Shown here: positions 1 through 12,142 of the stretch, piece by piece
Layout of the letters: every line of letters starts with the position of its first letter
How positions within the stretch are numbered: position 1 is the stretch's first letter
Notes under the pieces: generated by a model
What the model was told of the DNA's origin: nothing
The model's database searches: none
Seen by the model: only the letters and a program-made list of their open reading frames with translations
Translations under genes and position numbers: made by a program
From: Anthostomella pinea
Taxonomy: Eukaryota > Ascomycota > Sordariomycetes > Xylariales > Xylariaceae
Length of the DNA: 64,000 bases
Direction: 5' to 3'
NCBI GenBank assembly: GCA_963556695.1
Contig: CAUWAG010000007.1
Span: forward strand, 4,092,001 to 4,156,000

Positions 1-410
1 AAATATGTCTTTTGGGGGTACTGTGACTTCATGCATCATGACGAGCGATTACCCCGACCCGACGACAACGACCCTATGTCGACATTAAATCATATCCGAA
101 AAGCTCGAGTACTGTCACGGTTACGGATTCGCCAAGTCCAGTGGCATTGCTTTGTCAGACATCATTATGATGAGACACACTCGGCCAAATCGCTTAACCA
201 GCCGAACGGGAAACACCATGGGCTTGGTACCCAATAGGCATCTGAGGCACGGGTGAATGACCCTCTGGCAGGTCGACAGACGCCCTGGAGACTGCTGCAT
301 ACACTCAGACACATACAAGACGTGGTTTCAATATTGAATGATGAGTTGTCGAGGTCTATATACGACCCCGACGTATCGTGTATCATACGCCGTCTAGCTA
401 ACACCACCGC
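1..410. other. left-edge intergenic, no gene seen
   Basis: No open frame here resembles a known family or shows a convincing exon pattern. It lies downstream of the sedolisin gene, whose stop codon is at 411-413, so it probably holds that gene's 3' UTR. Confidence 0.5.
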
Positions 411-2718
411 TCAATAATGCAACTCAACACCAGCCAAGCTGACCAGCTCAGGGAAAATTGGAGTGCCTAAGCCCGTGACCGGGCTATCAAACTGTCAGTG
501 TTACTCTTGTAGATAACATGGCTGTTTCTCGGGAGTTCAAACTCGTATTTCAGGTGCAAACACCCCCGGCAGAAGTTCGACCTCCCGAGACACCATGCAA
601 GGGGACAGAGGTTCAGTTAGTACTTACTCCCAGCCTGTCGCTGCAGGGAATCCATCCGTATTACATCCGACAGCGGACCCGGAGACGATGTCAGTCAGGC
701 CCTTGAAACCCTTAGAGTAGAGCCAGGGGTTCAGGAAGCCGAGCGATGGCTTGCCGGAAGAGAGCAACGCATCACTGCAACAGTGTCAGTACTTGTCCCG
801 CAAAGAAACTTGAGATCACGCGTTGGCCCCAGGAGGAGGTGTCTGTATATAGTATGGATGACTTACTTGACCAGGGAGATTATTCCGCCTGTCAGTGGAG
901 TACTAGCGCTTGTGCCACTGTGATTTGTTTTTAGTAAGCTTTTCAACCGCAAGCGAAGAGCCAAACCCAAATACCTGATAGTATCTTCTGTGCCGTTCCA
1001 GAAGTAGGCGAAGTTGAGACCCTGGGCCGAGATGTCCGGGTATCCACGGCCGGTGTGGTTGTACAGGCCGTCGTAGAGGCCATCGAGGCTTTCAATGTAG
1101 CTTGTGGCCTCCTTCTTCTGGTAGTCGGGCATAGGGAAGTAGTTGCTGAAGCCACCACCAGAAGCATCGGCAAGCAAATTAGAGTCAGCAATTGCTTCAT
1201 TTAGATGTTTTGTGGAGTAAAATGGAGTCGTAGTGCATGTCTCGGGAGCATGACACGGGCTAGAAGAGGGAATTCGCGCCCTGGACATGGCCAAATGGGG
1301 AAATAATGAGACTCAAAAATGTACATACATTCACCGCCGCTTACACCTCGGGAGTCGACGAAGGCAGGTAGATACGCTACGATTTCAGGTTCGAAGTTCA
1401 TGGTCGCTCCAACCGTGGTAACGTATCCGCAGCTAGAGGGGAACATCGGCAGGAACTTGGACGAGTTGGTTCCGTCGTTGCTGATGCATTCATCCTCGGG
1501 GCCTACGCCGTAGTCGCCGCTCGAGAACAAGAGCGAGGTACCTCGGGCACCGACTTGTGCGAATTGTTGACAAACTCGCAGGGCGTAAGAGTAGGGAACC
1601 GTCTGCTCATCTTCTCCATACGACGTCGTTATGACCTGGGGAAGAGAGCCATTCTGGGACAGCAACCAGTTCACCCACACCAGGTACGGCTCGTTCGAGT
1701 TGTCAGGGGTGCTGGCGTCAGGGTTGAAGGGAGGGCTGCCGCCCGTTGAGTAGCTGATGATGGGTACAGTTTTGGTGATACCGGCGATAGCTTGGACGTC
1801 CAAGTTGGCTTCCTCCGATTGGGCATTCTCGAGATCTTCTTCGCTCAGAGGGAGGTCTCCCGGTCCGCCAGCAATGGTAATCTGAGGAAACGTGAAGGCG
1901 CTGTGAACAGCACTCGGCTGGTACTTCTCAAGAAATTCGACAGTGTCGCTGCGGATAGGGTGATCGCCGAAGAAGTTGTTAAATCCTATCATGTTAATAT
2001 TAGAGCGGGTCTTATAGCCTTTCGTTCCGTACAGTGTCTCGAAGCATTCGGGTGCCACACCCGGTACGGCTGCATCAGATGAGTAGTTGCAGACCGCAGC
2101 AATGGCCTCGTTGGTGGGTGTCTTGTAGCTGGAAGCGAGCTGGACCATCGGGGTGACGATATGGTCGAACGCTTCGGCACGAGCCCGGAAGAAAGAATTG
2201 GTTGGTTGAATAGTGTCGACACGGCCGTGGAGATGTTCTGGAAGCGACCACTTGGGTGCTCGAGCTACTATACCGCCATCCTTGTGCTCAAAGAGGTGGT
2301 ACTCGGTGTCCAGAAGACCCTCGACGGTCTCAAGGGGCAGAGAGATCGTAATCCAGTCCTTGGCTGGCGTGTACTCTGAAGGGACAACACCATTGTCTTC
2401 AAGCCACTCGTGCACGAGATCCAGGGTCTCGTCAGCCGGCTTGACAAGCTCGTTGACCCTGGCTGCGGAGAGGTGCTGGCCGTATCTGGAGCTCTCGGGA
2501 TCGGAGACTTCCATCAATTGCCTCTCGAGCTCTGGAAAGTTTCCTTGTTTAACCCCAATCTGGAGTTTGATGACATGGTCGGCGGGAGCTCGACCGATTC
2601 TCTTCCATGGCCTGGGGACGTGGTGGGAGTCCTTGAGCTTGTAGGGGGTTCGCGAGCGCACAGTGTTTGCGAACACGGCCTCGGCGGCGAGGAGCGCAAA
2701 GAGAGTGAAGCCAAGCAT
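411..2718 (-). CDS. sedolisin-family (S53) serine-carboxyl peptidase, tripeptidyl-peptidase type
   Basis: Secreted acid protease that removes tripeptides from protein N-termini. I read five exons: 2718-1347, 1194-975, 917-867, 774-628 and 483-411. The start at 2718 is preferred over an ATG at 2757 because it opens directly with a signal peptide (MLGFTLFALLAAEAVFA). A long propeptide follows. Catalytic features are visible: the E-x3-D pair in EEANLDVQ, the nucleophile Ser in SGTSAS formed across the exon 2/3 junction, and the C-terminal GWDPVTGLGTP formed across the exon 4/5 junction, which is the usual S53 calcium-site region. The protein ends just after this, so the gene looks complete. The intron between exons 2 and 3 (918-974) belongs to a repeated intron family described separately. 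The family assignment is firm; the exact subgroup is inferred. Exon 1/2 boundaries are the least certain. Confidence 0.93.
918..974 (-). repeat. introner-like intron, copy A (57 nt)
   Basis: Intron of the sedolisin gene, starting GTATTTGGG and ending CACAG. It aligns almost end to end with the 57-nt intron at 37637-37693 in an unrelated transporter gene. Shared blocks include GGCTCTTC / CGCTCTTC, CTTGCGG and AAAAGCTT / GGAGCTT. A GCTCTT...AAAAGC stem with one mismatch can form. Confidence 0.85.
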
Positions 2719-3532
2719 GATGGGCACCTGAGTCTGCCTGGTCGTCTGGGAATGCAAGGACGAGCTGGGCAGAATAGAAAGGGCGGACCGGGCGAGAGCG
2801 GTGGTGTTCGAGACTCGGCTGCGCTTTACCTGTACGCGTACGACAGGTTCGCCGTCAGCGCGTATGCAGCTCGTGCAGCTCGTGGGCTATCACCCCCGCA
2901 TACAATATAATTATACAACATACCTAGGAATTGTGTTGTATTGTATCTTTTAATAGAACACGTGCGCTTTTTGGTTGCCTGGCTGGCCTTGAAGGGGCGC
3001 AGCCAGCTAGGAGCCAGCCAGGAGCCAGCCAGCTAGCCAGCCTAGCCATATAGGGCTCAGCGCCGGACTGGGATAAAGAGCCTCCGCACCGCTCTGATCG
3101 CAGGGCTGAACGCAGGAAGAGGAATGGGTGCCGTTTCGTTCCTTTACTTCGTTCTGGAACTTTACTTCCAAACTGCTCAAATCCCTGACGGGCAGGGCAA
3201 ATTTATGTGTCATTGCTCCTTACTCTCGGACTTCGGTTCCTTTTCGGTGAGCGTGCCGATAGCCGTCGAAGATACCGGCTAAAATGACGAGCATGGACAC
3301 CACATCTGAATGATCGATTGCAAAGACACGGATTTGGGTGATGTAGAAGCTTGCTTCGGCTAAAACTCTGGTCTATGGCAAAAGCGCAACTCGTATGTGT
3401 GGCTGCGCCACAATCAGCCTTGGCGGCTGATACCCGTCCACCATCCTGTCTCACCGACCCACAACACCGTACCCCTATCGATCCGTAGCATCGGCTCTCA
3501 GGCCGGAGGAGTCTAACGACTCCTCCAGTCCT
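2719..3532. other. intergenic with AGCCAGC-rich repeat
   Basis: This holds the sedolisin promoter. At about 2998-3052 there is a short array of AGCCAGC and CAGCCAGCTAG motifs, partly self-complementary through AGCT/CTAG cores. No gene is recognised. Confidence 0.6.
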
Positions 3533-3994
3533 TCAGGTAGCGTTGTCGCGCATCGCATCGAAGAAGGGCTGGAGAAGGTTTGGAGTTTTGAAGTCGGCCT
3601 CGCTCAGACCGCTGGCATCCGGCGCCGTGCCATGCTGTGCCTCGAAGACCTGTCGACGTGCCAGGTAGATGGCCAGTTCGTCGTTCCACTCAGCACAGCG
3701 CTGGCGCTCAGCTGCGTCGTTTTGGGCGATCGCTGCTTCCTTCTGCGCCATGGTCATGAAGCCAAGATCACCTGGGATGGTAGGGTCGGCGTTGGGGTAC
3801 TTGATGAACGCCGCCGAGCCCTCATTGCCGTTGCTGTCGTATGCCTTCCATTCGATGACATTGGTGTCGCGATTGAGAAATGGTAGGATGAAGGCCGCGG
3901 CGCCGGCCTGGCGAGCAGGGTCAGGGTTGCTGCCGGTGTTGCTGGGCATCGTGACTTGTTTTCTGGTGCTGGGCGAATCGGTCAGCAGTGTCAA
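3533..3994 (-). CDS. unknown small acidic protein, about 138-153 aa
   Basis: An uninterrupted frame of 153 codons, or 138 if the second ATG at 3949 (MPSNTGSNPDPAR) is used. The protein has no signal peptide or membrane segment. It is rich in Ala, Asp, Glu and Asn, with a central helical-looking stretch (AQKEAAIAQNDAAERQRC) that could be a short coiled coil. I do not recognise a family. Coding is supported by its length, its lack of low-complexity sequence and the balanced composition, but no homology was tested. A G-rich purine/GT tract lies just upstream at about 4060-4170. Confidence 0.5.
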   Translation of the reverse strand: MTLLTDSPSTRKQVTMPSNTGSNPDPARQAGAAAFILPFLNRDTNVIEWKAYDSNGNEGSAAFIKYPNADPTIPGDLGFMTMAQKEAAIAQNDAAERQRCAEWNDELAIYLARRQVFEAQHGTAPDASGLSEADFKTPNLLQPFFDAMRDNAT

Positions 3995-5247
3995 GAGCTT
4001 GGAGGAGGCGGGAAGCTGACCGTTGTGATGATGTCGTGATGTGGGACGCTTGGTGATGCAGAGATGGAGGTGACGGGAGAGTTGGTGGAGATGGGAGAGC
4101 TCGTGTTGATGGGAGAGGTGGTGGTGGTGGGTGGTGTTGATGGGAGAGATGGTGGTGAGTGGAAGGTCTTCGATGGGAAGATGGGCCGTGGTGACCGAAG
4201 TGGTATTGCAGCTGGCAGTAAAAGCTGCCTGGGGCTACTGCTCGGAAACAGGAGTCTCGGGTCAGGAGCTAAGAGAAAGACCAGAACCATAGGGTGAGGT
4301 TCTGGTGCGTAGATACTGACTTATAAAGCCGACCGCCTTCCTGGTGGAGGCAGAAACAAAGGGAATCTGTTGGTGGGAAGAGGGACGAGACAAACTTGTT
4401 GTGCTTGTGCACCTAAGACTCACTTTCTACTCTGGGTTACCCTCTTCATGGAGGAGGGATGAAAGGGACAGTAGCAACATAATCTACCCCTTCTGGTGTT
4501 GACATATTTCAGAGTGAGCCCGTCAGGGGGTGATATAGACATCTTGATGGTTTCCGTCGGCACAACTTGGCATATTTCTACAATATTCATGATTAGTGCC
4601 GCCATAAGCACTATTGTTGGAAGATAGGGGTTGGAAAGCAGCCGGCTCCCATGCTTATCGTTTGTTGGAATAATTCCAGATCACACGTGAAAACTCGGAA
4701 ATCTAGAATAAGCAAACAGGAACAAGCAGCTCATGGGCATTAAATCATCTTTGATGCTTATTCCAGCATGCTTATACGGTTTATAACAAACACACTTCCG
4801 CTTGGTGGATGAGGAGGGTTCAGTGTACAAGGGATCGTGCGACCATGAACTACGGCTGTGACTTATTCATTATCCATGTGATCATTGATGTTTGCCTGTA
4901 CGACAGCCACATACTCCGCAAACAAGGATGGATCAGCCGTTGTCGCTGTTGATAATTTTAAATGAGCCCATTGCCTTGGTTGCCGTCGTGACCCGTGCCC
5001 CCTTGCGCATCAGCTGGACAACCACCCGCACCAGTGTGTTACAACTTCTTTCACAACCCACATTCTTCGCGAAAATTAATTCTCGCCAAGAAAACACCTG
5101 CCACCCACCTTCCTCCTCCTAGTATTCCCGGAAGCGGATTGTTCCTCGCCGATAGAAGATCAGCACCCCTCGCCGATAGAAGATCAGCACCCCTCGCCGA
5201 TAGAAGATCAGCACCCCTCACCCGTTTCAACATCTCTGCCGTTGCAA
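3995..5247. other. intergenic with G-rich tract
   Basis: From about 4060 to 4170 the plus strand is a GA/GT-rich tract with the imperfectly repeated motif GTTGATGGGAGAG and runs such as GGTGGTGGTGGTGGG. It sits in the promoter of the small minus-strand gene. The rest shows no recognisable gene. A 3 x 24-bp repeat near the right end is listed separately. Confidence 0.5.
5145..5216 (+). repeat. three perfect 24-bp tandem repeats in a 5' leader
   Basis: The unit begins CTCGCCGATAGAAGATC and ends AGCACCC. It occurs three times without a mismatch at 5145-5168, 5169-5192 and 5193-5216. It ends 31 bases before the chosen start codon of the glycosyltransferase gene at 5248, so it probably lies in the 5' UTR or core promoter. 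Confidence 0.9.
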
Positions 5248-6968
5248 TGAGTTCTCATCTCGTTGCTGTAGCCGCTGCCATGGGCTGTAACTTCATTCCC
5301 TTCTCGCCGGAGTTCATCGCAATCCTCCCTCGTCTTGGGATTGCCCTCCTTGTCAGTTTCTGGTATGTTCTATCCATTCTTCCAAAGACCCTCCATATGC
5401 TTGCCCGACTTCAATCGTGGCGTGACGCCAGAAGTGCCCAAGTCCTCCTCCCACCAGACTGCGATCCGTGCTCATGTTGGAGAGAGGCTGACCCGGTCGC
5501 AGGCTCTGGGGACGCGTCGACCTATGGTACCAGACGAAGCATGGCAAGGCCTACAAACCCTACCGGGTTGCTGCGAATTCTAGATACGGCGCAAATGATG
5601 TCAGCATTGTCGTCTGCACCATCGGACCGGTCGGCAACTTTGAGATGTGCATCCGCTCCTGGCTCTCGAACAAACCTCTGGAACTCATCTTTGTGACCAC
5701 TAAGGACAAACTGAACGCCATCTCTGCCCTGATCGACGAAGTGAAGTTCCGTCTTCCAGCCGATCAGGCAAAGAAGATCAGTCTCCTTGCCGTCAAGCAG
5801 GCGAGCAAGCGCGTGCAGTTGGTAGATGGTATCAACGCTGCTCGAGGTCTCATCATCGCCACCGTCGACGATCACATCCTCTGGGGTGAGGCCCTCATGC
5901 CCCACATGCTTGCCCCCTTCGAGGACATCGAGGTTGGCGCAGCTGGACCTGGAACCGATGTCTACACTGACCCTGCCCGTCGCTATCCTGGTGTCGTCAC
6001 AGCCTGGGAAACAGCCGCTACTCGGCTCGCCTGGAAGCGAAAGCCTACTTACAAGAACATGTTCGCGATCACGGGCTGGTGCTGGATTCTCGGTAAGTTA
6101 ATGCCCCCTCCCATCTCCCGTCAGCCTTTGAACCGGTTTGCAAGGACCTATCATCCAACGAGTACTGATGATCTACTTCCATGTAGCCGGCACTACCACT
6201 TTCTACCGCTCCGCCATCCTCAAAGACGCCGAATTCCAGCACGCCCACCTGAACGATTACTGGTTCGGTCACAAGCTCAACGCCTCGGACGACACCTTCA
6301 TCTCTCGCTGGCTCCAGATCAACAACTGGAAGCTTGCCGTCCAGATCATGCCACAGACCGAGATTCTTCGAACCGTCAAGCGCGACAGCTCATTCCTGAC
6401 CCAGCTCGCACGATGGGAGCGAAGCACGATCCAGTCGTTCCTCCGATCGCTGTGGGAAGTGCCTCAAATCTACCGGTAAGTCTGCGCGGGGTGCAACTGT
6501 CCTAGGAGAGAATTGTTTTGCTAATGAGTATATTCCAGACAATGGTATGTCCTGTACAAGACGCTCGAGAGACTCACCCGACCCGTCTTCACTGCCATCC
6601 ATGTCGCCGCCTGGTTCCTGTCGTTTTACTACACTCCGCGCCTCACGTGAGTTATCTGCTTCGAATCCCAACATGTCCCATATACTAACTGGACACAGTA
6701 CCATGCTCCTACTATGGTACATCTGCTCGGTCGCACCGTCTTACGCCGAATTCCTGGGCGAATACCCCTGGATGTGTCGACACCTCTGGGCTCTCGTTCT
6801 GACCGACTACTACTACGCTGTCTATGACTGGTATACTTGGGGAACTCTCAACAACGTGAGTAGATTGGCTCACCCTGACCCTTCTCAACAACTGTCTGCG
6901 TGACTTATGGACTGACACTACCATTACAGACCCAGTGGGGCACCCGCGACATTCCTGGCGAGGAGTAA
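5248..6968 (+). CDS. membrane glycosyltransferase family 2, fungal GT2/Cps1 type
   Basis: Polysaccharide-synthase-like enzyme of the fungal plasma membrane. Six exons join in frame: 5248-5362, 5503-6092, 6188-6475, 6539-6646, 6699-6855 and 6930-6968. The N-terminus has a hydrophobic segment (LGIALLVSFWLWGRV). The catalytic part begins at NDVSIVVCTIGPVGNFEMC. Motifs seen are DDHILW (nucleotide-sugar site), GWCWILAGTT, NASDDTFISRW with the second acidic pair, and QLARWERSTIQS, the (Q/R)xxRW-type motif of processive GT2 enzymes. Hydrophobic helices follow and the protein ends TRDIPGEE. Related fungal GT2 proteins affect the outer cell-wall surface and hyphal growth on solid surfaces; the specific product made here is not known from sequence. 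Confidence 0.9.
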
Positions 6969-7651
6969 GGGGGAGCAAGGCAGGCGTACGAATCGACAAG
7001 TGGTACCTCTGGGGAAATGGACCCTTACAAGATCATTCGCAATACGCCTGCACAAGCATGAGAGGCATTACTTGAGATTGTCTCTACTGCTAGTCATTGG
7101 ATGGACACCAAACACTGCACATCAGCTCACATCGCATGACCCCAAAAAAGGGGTTCAAAAAGGTGTGCTCTTGAAGACGAGTCTGGTAATGCACCTGGAT
7201 ACTTGATACTCAGCTACTTGCCGAACAACCCAAAATTAGGTGTGCGAGATCGTCTAGATCTGGGAAGAACCCAAGGAATTATGTGTGGTAGTGCTCGGTT
7301 TCATAGCATGCAACACTGCAGATACAACTCCTCTCCTGTCTCCGTGACTGATGATTCTATTGTTGCTTGTCTTTGAACTCTAGACTTCTATGTGTCTAAG
7401 TAATGGCGTGTGTTGCGCATTATGGGTATTGGTCTCGCCGCTCCTTATCTTCCAGCGCCTTGCTTGCTATACATATGCTCAATGAAACAGTTTCCTTGTC
7501 CTCGCTTTTAAGTATCCCCACAGTCCATTCCTTCGCGCTTTAGGTACATTTCCTCTCGTCCCACGGCTTGAGAAAGGGTCGCGGAGGACTGCTGACCAGC
7601 GACGCTGATGACATGAAGATCAGCAGCCTTCCTCTCCTCAGAGCAACCACC
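6969..7651. other. convergent 3' intergenic, no gene seen
   Basis: This lies between the 3' ends of the glycosyltransferase (plus) and the aquaglyceroporin (minus). I see only short, unsupported frames; it should hold both 3' UTRs. Confidence 0.5.
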
Positions 7652-9851
7652 TCAGAACTTCCGCCCAATGTTCTTGATCTGCTTCTTGCGGTTATGCAGA
7701 GCCTTGGGAATTCGGTAGTTTACCGGCGACTCGCTCCCGACAAAGATGAACAGATCGTAGAAGATGCAGCCCGCCAACGCCCCAGTCAGAGCCGCGGCCC
7801 ACGGGCCGTATATCCACCAGGCATTGTCGAACAGGGCTGGGGTGCGGTAGCCTACCCACAGGGCGACGAGACGGGGGCCGAAGTCAGACGCGGGGTTCAG
7901 GGAAGAACCGGTGTTGTAGCCCAGGCAGAACTTCAGGGTAACTTGGAGGAAACCGAGGATCTAGAGTCATGTTCATTAGTCCTCGCTCAAGCAGTTTCAG
8001 TGGGTTCGACTTACCAAAGCATGCATTCCGGCTCCAGGAGGGTTGTTCTGGTCGTCACCAAGGGAGAACACGGCAATCATCATGACCGCTCCAGCGACGA
8101 ACTGCGAGAAGAACGCCCCTTCGACCGAGACCCAGTCCTGCGGGGAGGAGAAGAAGCTCTTGTATGACGACGACATGGTCGGATCGACGTAGTGGATGGC
8201 GTCGTAGTAGGTGCCGTAGGCCATGGCTCCGGCCGTGATGCTGGCGAGAAACTGCACGACGATGTACATGGCGCATTGGCGCCAGGGGAAGCCACGGAAG
8301 ATTGACAAGCAGATACTGATGGCTGGGTTCATGTGCGCTCCGGAAACGCCACCGCCTGGATCGTGTCAGCTGTTGCTCTGTGATATGCTGAAGAAATCGA
8401 CGTACCTAAGTAGATACCCAGCATGAAGGCGAAGCCCCATGCCCAGCAACTGTACGAGTGATTAGCATAATTTCGACGCAAGGTAATGTGAGCCAGATTG
8501 GGATGGGTGCCGAAATATCGGGTAAGGGTGTGTAAGGGTTGAGGGGTGTAAGGGAAAAGAAGGGGGTGGTTGTGGGAAGGGGTGAAACTAGTGGTAGAGG
8601 GTTACAAGGAAGCCGGGGGTGGGGTCCGGACGAGGGTGAGCAGAGTGATCGAAATGTCAAATACATACGCAGTCTCGTAGGTGCCGTACTGCGTCTCCTG
8701 ATTGGCACTCAGGTTGACACTGAGGGTGGCACAGAGTCCGAGGAAAACCGACAGGCCAGTCTACGTGATGGCACAGTTGATTAGCCGTCTCGTTTCAGCA
8801 GTCTGGATGATCATGTCAGACTCACACAAGCGAATTCAGCGAGCGGCTCGGGGTACTTTGCGCGCATGCGAGCCCACCAGTTCCTGAGATCTTCCGGATC
8901 AGTCTCGCCTTCCTCGGCCTCGTCGTCTTTAGTCTGGCCCACGGGCTCGCCGTCAACCTTGTACTTGGAACCTTCCTCATACCCGGGGCCCCTCTTCCGA
9001 CTGCCACCGCCGGCATTGAGGTCAGGTACACGGAAGTCGGTCTCCCAGGGCTGATGGTCGTAAATAGGAGGCGACCCAGCACCATTCTGGTTCGGGCCGT
9101 CCTTACCCATCATCTCCTGGTCCTCGCCCTCTGCGATCTGCACGCGCTTCCCCTTCTTGGATTTCTTCGGGCTCACGCCGGCTTCCCCTTTCTCCGGGTC
9201 GGCCTCTGAAGGCTTCTTCTTGGGTTGCTTCTTCTTTGACCAGGCTCGGCTTTTGTGCGGCAGCGGCTTTCCGAGACTGAAGACGGGCTTCTCCTTGCCT
9301 TTGCCGTACCACGGGTTGGTGTCGTAGTACTCGTCGTCGACCCATCCTTGTCGGTCTATTCCGGGGGGCTGGTCGAGCGGTTGCGCCGGGCGGTCGGACT
9401 GGGCCTGCACCTCGGAGTACCTGCTGGCATTGGTACGCGTGCTTGCGTTACGCGCCGGCGGCATGTTGTTGTCGACTGCAGATGGTAGTTAGCCGGAGGA
9501 TAGGAGAGCGGTGTGTGCTCATGACAGCCTACCTGATCCCCTCATCGGCGCCACACTCATGTACTCTTGCGTCGCATGGATACCAGACACCGCGGTCTGG
9601 ACAGCGCGGTGGGCTTCCGTGAGCTGTTCGATCTGTTCCTTGTTCGCTTTCATCTCTGCTCGCAGCTCGGAAAGTCGCTGAGCAGTCCCCGCCTTGCGAG
9701 AGTCGACCGAGCCTCTCGGTAGCTTGGAGCTGCTGTCATCGAGCGGGATCTCATTGAGTGTTTCCGGGTTGGACGAGTCAGCCTCGGCCGAAAGCCACGG
9801 CATGCTGACTGAGTCCGATCGATGTCGTTCATTACTATTAGGTGGAGGCAT
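7652..9851 (-). CDS. aquaglyceroporin (MIP family) with long cytosolic N-terminus
   Basis: Channel for glycerol and water in the plasma membrane. I read six exons starting MPPPNSNERHR at 9851 and ending NIGRKF, stop at 7652-7654. The first about 300 residues are hydrophilic: a short coiled-coil-like region (ELRAEMKANKEQIEQL), then a Lys/Glu-rich low-complexity stretch. This is like the extended termini of Fps1-type osmoregulatory channels. The pore domain follows, with the first NPA box in GAHMNPAISI and the second in SLNPASDFGPRL. The Asp after the second box is typical of glycerol-conducting members; the usual Arg is Ser (NPASD instead of NPARD), which is a departure. Introns fall within the membrane part near 8770-8830, 8460-8670, 8345-8410 and 7950-8020. 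The family is firm; the transport preference is inferred. Confidence 0.9.
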
Positions 9852-11609
9852 GTTGACGAAAAGATGGGGGATGTGAAGGAGACAGAATGGCAAGCGGACG
9901 GACGATATTCAACAATGGAGGAAACGTGAGTATGGGGAAACGCGTGTTTTGTAGCTGGTCACCACAATTCTTTATCAACCTTGACCGACATTATTTGGGG
10001 ACGACACTTCCCTGCTGGCTTCCAAGGAAACTCACAGCTGACGTAGGGTCGGAGGCAAGTAACAGATCTCCATGGACACGGGCTGCAAAAAGCCTACTGA
10101 AAGGGGATATTTGACCACTTAAGCAACTGCTGGCGGCTCCTCATTGGTTCTATGTCCAGTCCCATGTCCAGACCCATGGCCCTTATAGCTAAGAAAACGA
10201 GCTCGCCAGCTCGCTTCGGCCAAAATGCGCCTTGGACGTCGAGACAGTGGATGCTCTCTCGATCAGTGGAGGCCTGGCAACTCGGGGAAGATCTCGATTC
10301 ACCAAAGATGGCTAAGACGAGCTTCTGGTAATCTCGGTACGCCTGATGTTTCATCCAGCGCAACGAAGGGATCTGCATGAATGAACCAGTGAGAAAGTTT
10401 ACAATGGGGTCAAAGCCTATAAAAGGAGAATTAAGCTGCCAGCGAGCCACATCGGGCGTCATCGCGCCGACCTTGATTTCAACGCGCTGCGGCACCCGCG
10501 ATATAAAAAGCAACGGTGCCATATGCGGCGACAACAATCGGAGAATATGCTGAAACAGGCAACCATGCAACCGTCAACTCAGGGGGCGGTCTCGGCAAGG
10601 TGGGGGTCTTCTCTACCGATAGCAGAACAGGAATAGGACTCGAATATCGTAGACCGGATGTTCGAGGCTCCAAAGCGGCTTGGGTAGAGCTCTTCACATA
10701 CACACACACATTGCGATGACTTGCTATGGTCGGGCCGTAGCGCAATTCCCGGAATGGTAGTATCTCAATCAGAGACACGAATCCAAGCAGTCAAACCCTC
10801 CCCGCCGAGGTGGGCTCCAATGAGATCTGGGAGACAGGGATATACCAAAGATGAGGCCGGCAATGCACACGGATTGGACGCGGCATTGGAGTTGTGCCCG
10901 GTCGGGATGACGTCGTGCGTCGTTGTCGGCCATCCGATCAGCATGATAACAAATGATGCACAGCGCTAAGACGAAGAGCCGCAGGGGATCGTGGCTAGGG
11001 TATCGTTTGAGCGTATACCCTATCATATACCACACAATAATATACCCCCATGCGCTATCTGGGGATATTTCTCCGCCCCTGGGGAAGCGTTTCGGTAACG
11101 CGCCATCCGTGCGACGACGGCAGGTGTGGATGACATGCGTAATTTCAAGAAGCGGCAAGGGAAATGAGTCTCATGGCATCGTCGCATCTGATCAACACCA
11201 TCCAACTCGGTATCCCGAACTCGAAACGGGAAAAAGGAAAGAAAAACGGATTGGACACAGATTGAAGAGCCACATTCACCAGGGACAGACATCAGCACTG
11301 TAGTCCACTGGAAACGTGGATGGACGGTCCGATGAATGATGCCAGGCAAGACGGGAGTGTGTGAAAATGTACGAGCGGTGTGACTCGAGCCGGTGGCCGC
11401 GACTTTACTCGAGTTTCCGGGTAACTGGGACAGCTTCACTTCTGCCTTTCGACACGATGTCTCGAGCGTTTCATCACCTCGCTATCATCCGTTTCCCATG
11501 TCCCTTGTTATTGACACAAGAGATGGAACGTTTGACATTGAAGTGAGTGGGAAGTTGGGAGAGTCGCGAGGAAGAATCGACAAATCCGGGGTTGTGCTTG
11601 GTTGCCGTT
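9852..11609. other. intergenic, no supported gene
   Basis: Only scattered frames with no recognisable domain. A 158-codon minus frame at 10094-10570 was considered and not accepted. A short CA-rich run (ACACACACACA) occurs near 10699. Confidence 0.45.
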
Positions 11610-12142
11610 AGTACTGCCATTGACAAGCCGAGTGCCCAGCCCCACATCACTTTTACACGCACACACACACAATTCTGAGCTACTGCCAGACAACCAGAAA
11701 GTACGTTTTTTAACGACAACACTTCCGAACCTTACGTCGCATATGTCAACCATACATTCTTAAATAGCCCTGATTTGTACTTATCTTAAGAATGTATTAT
11801 GTACGTATGCGGCGTTAATTTAGGAGCGTAATGATACTTTTATCGTTATTGCCGTCAGGTTAATGTTCGTAAGGTAATAGACCTCGGCATCTCTCGATAA
11901 AAGTACGCTTTGCAACTATTACGCTTCCAAGTCAACGTCGCATATATCATTCCATATGTTCTTAAATAATTAGCAAATCAGGGCTATCTAGAAACATACA
12001 TAATGACAGATGCGACGTCGGTTTGGGAGCGTGGTCGCTAGAAAACGTACTTTTGTCGTTATCGCATGCCAGCTCCGAATTGTATGTGTATGTGTAAAAA
12101 TGCTTAGTCAGGCTGGACACTCGGCTTGTCAATGGCAGTACT
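11610..12142. mobile_element. 533-bp foldback/MITE-like element with about 135-bp inverted arms
   Basis: The left arm (about 11610-11745) is the reverse complement of the right arm (about 12006-12142). The outermost 25 bp match perfectly (AGTACTGCCATTGACAAGCC followed by GAGTG), and similarity continues through a CA-rich stretch, an AAAGTACGTTTT block and a CGTCGCAT block. The interior repeats the same blocks again: GCGTAATGATACTTTTATCG near 11843 pairs with CGATAAAAGTACGC near 11895, and a CTTCC...CGTCGCATAT unit occurs twice in direct orientation. There is no coding capacity. I could not identify a clear target-site duplication. Confidence 0.82.

Noticed and set aside
2998..3052. AGCCAGC repeat array considered as a CRISPR-like or regulatory array
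   Set aside because: Units are short, irregular and without spacers; it is simple low-complexity sequence in a eukaryotic genome.
10094..10570. 158-codon minus frame between the aquaglyceroporin and the foldback element
   Set aside because: No recognisable domain, uneven composition and no exon pattern around it.
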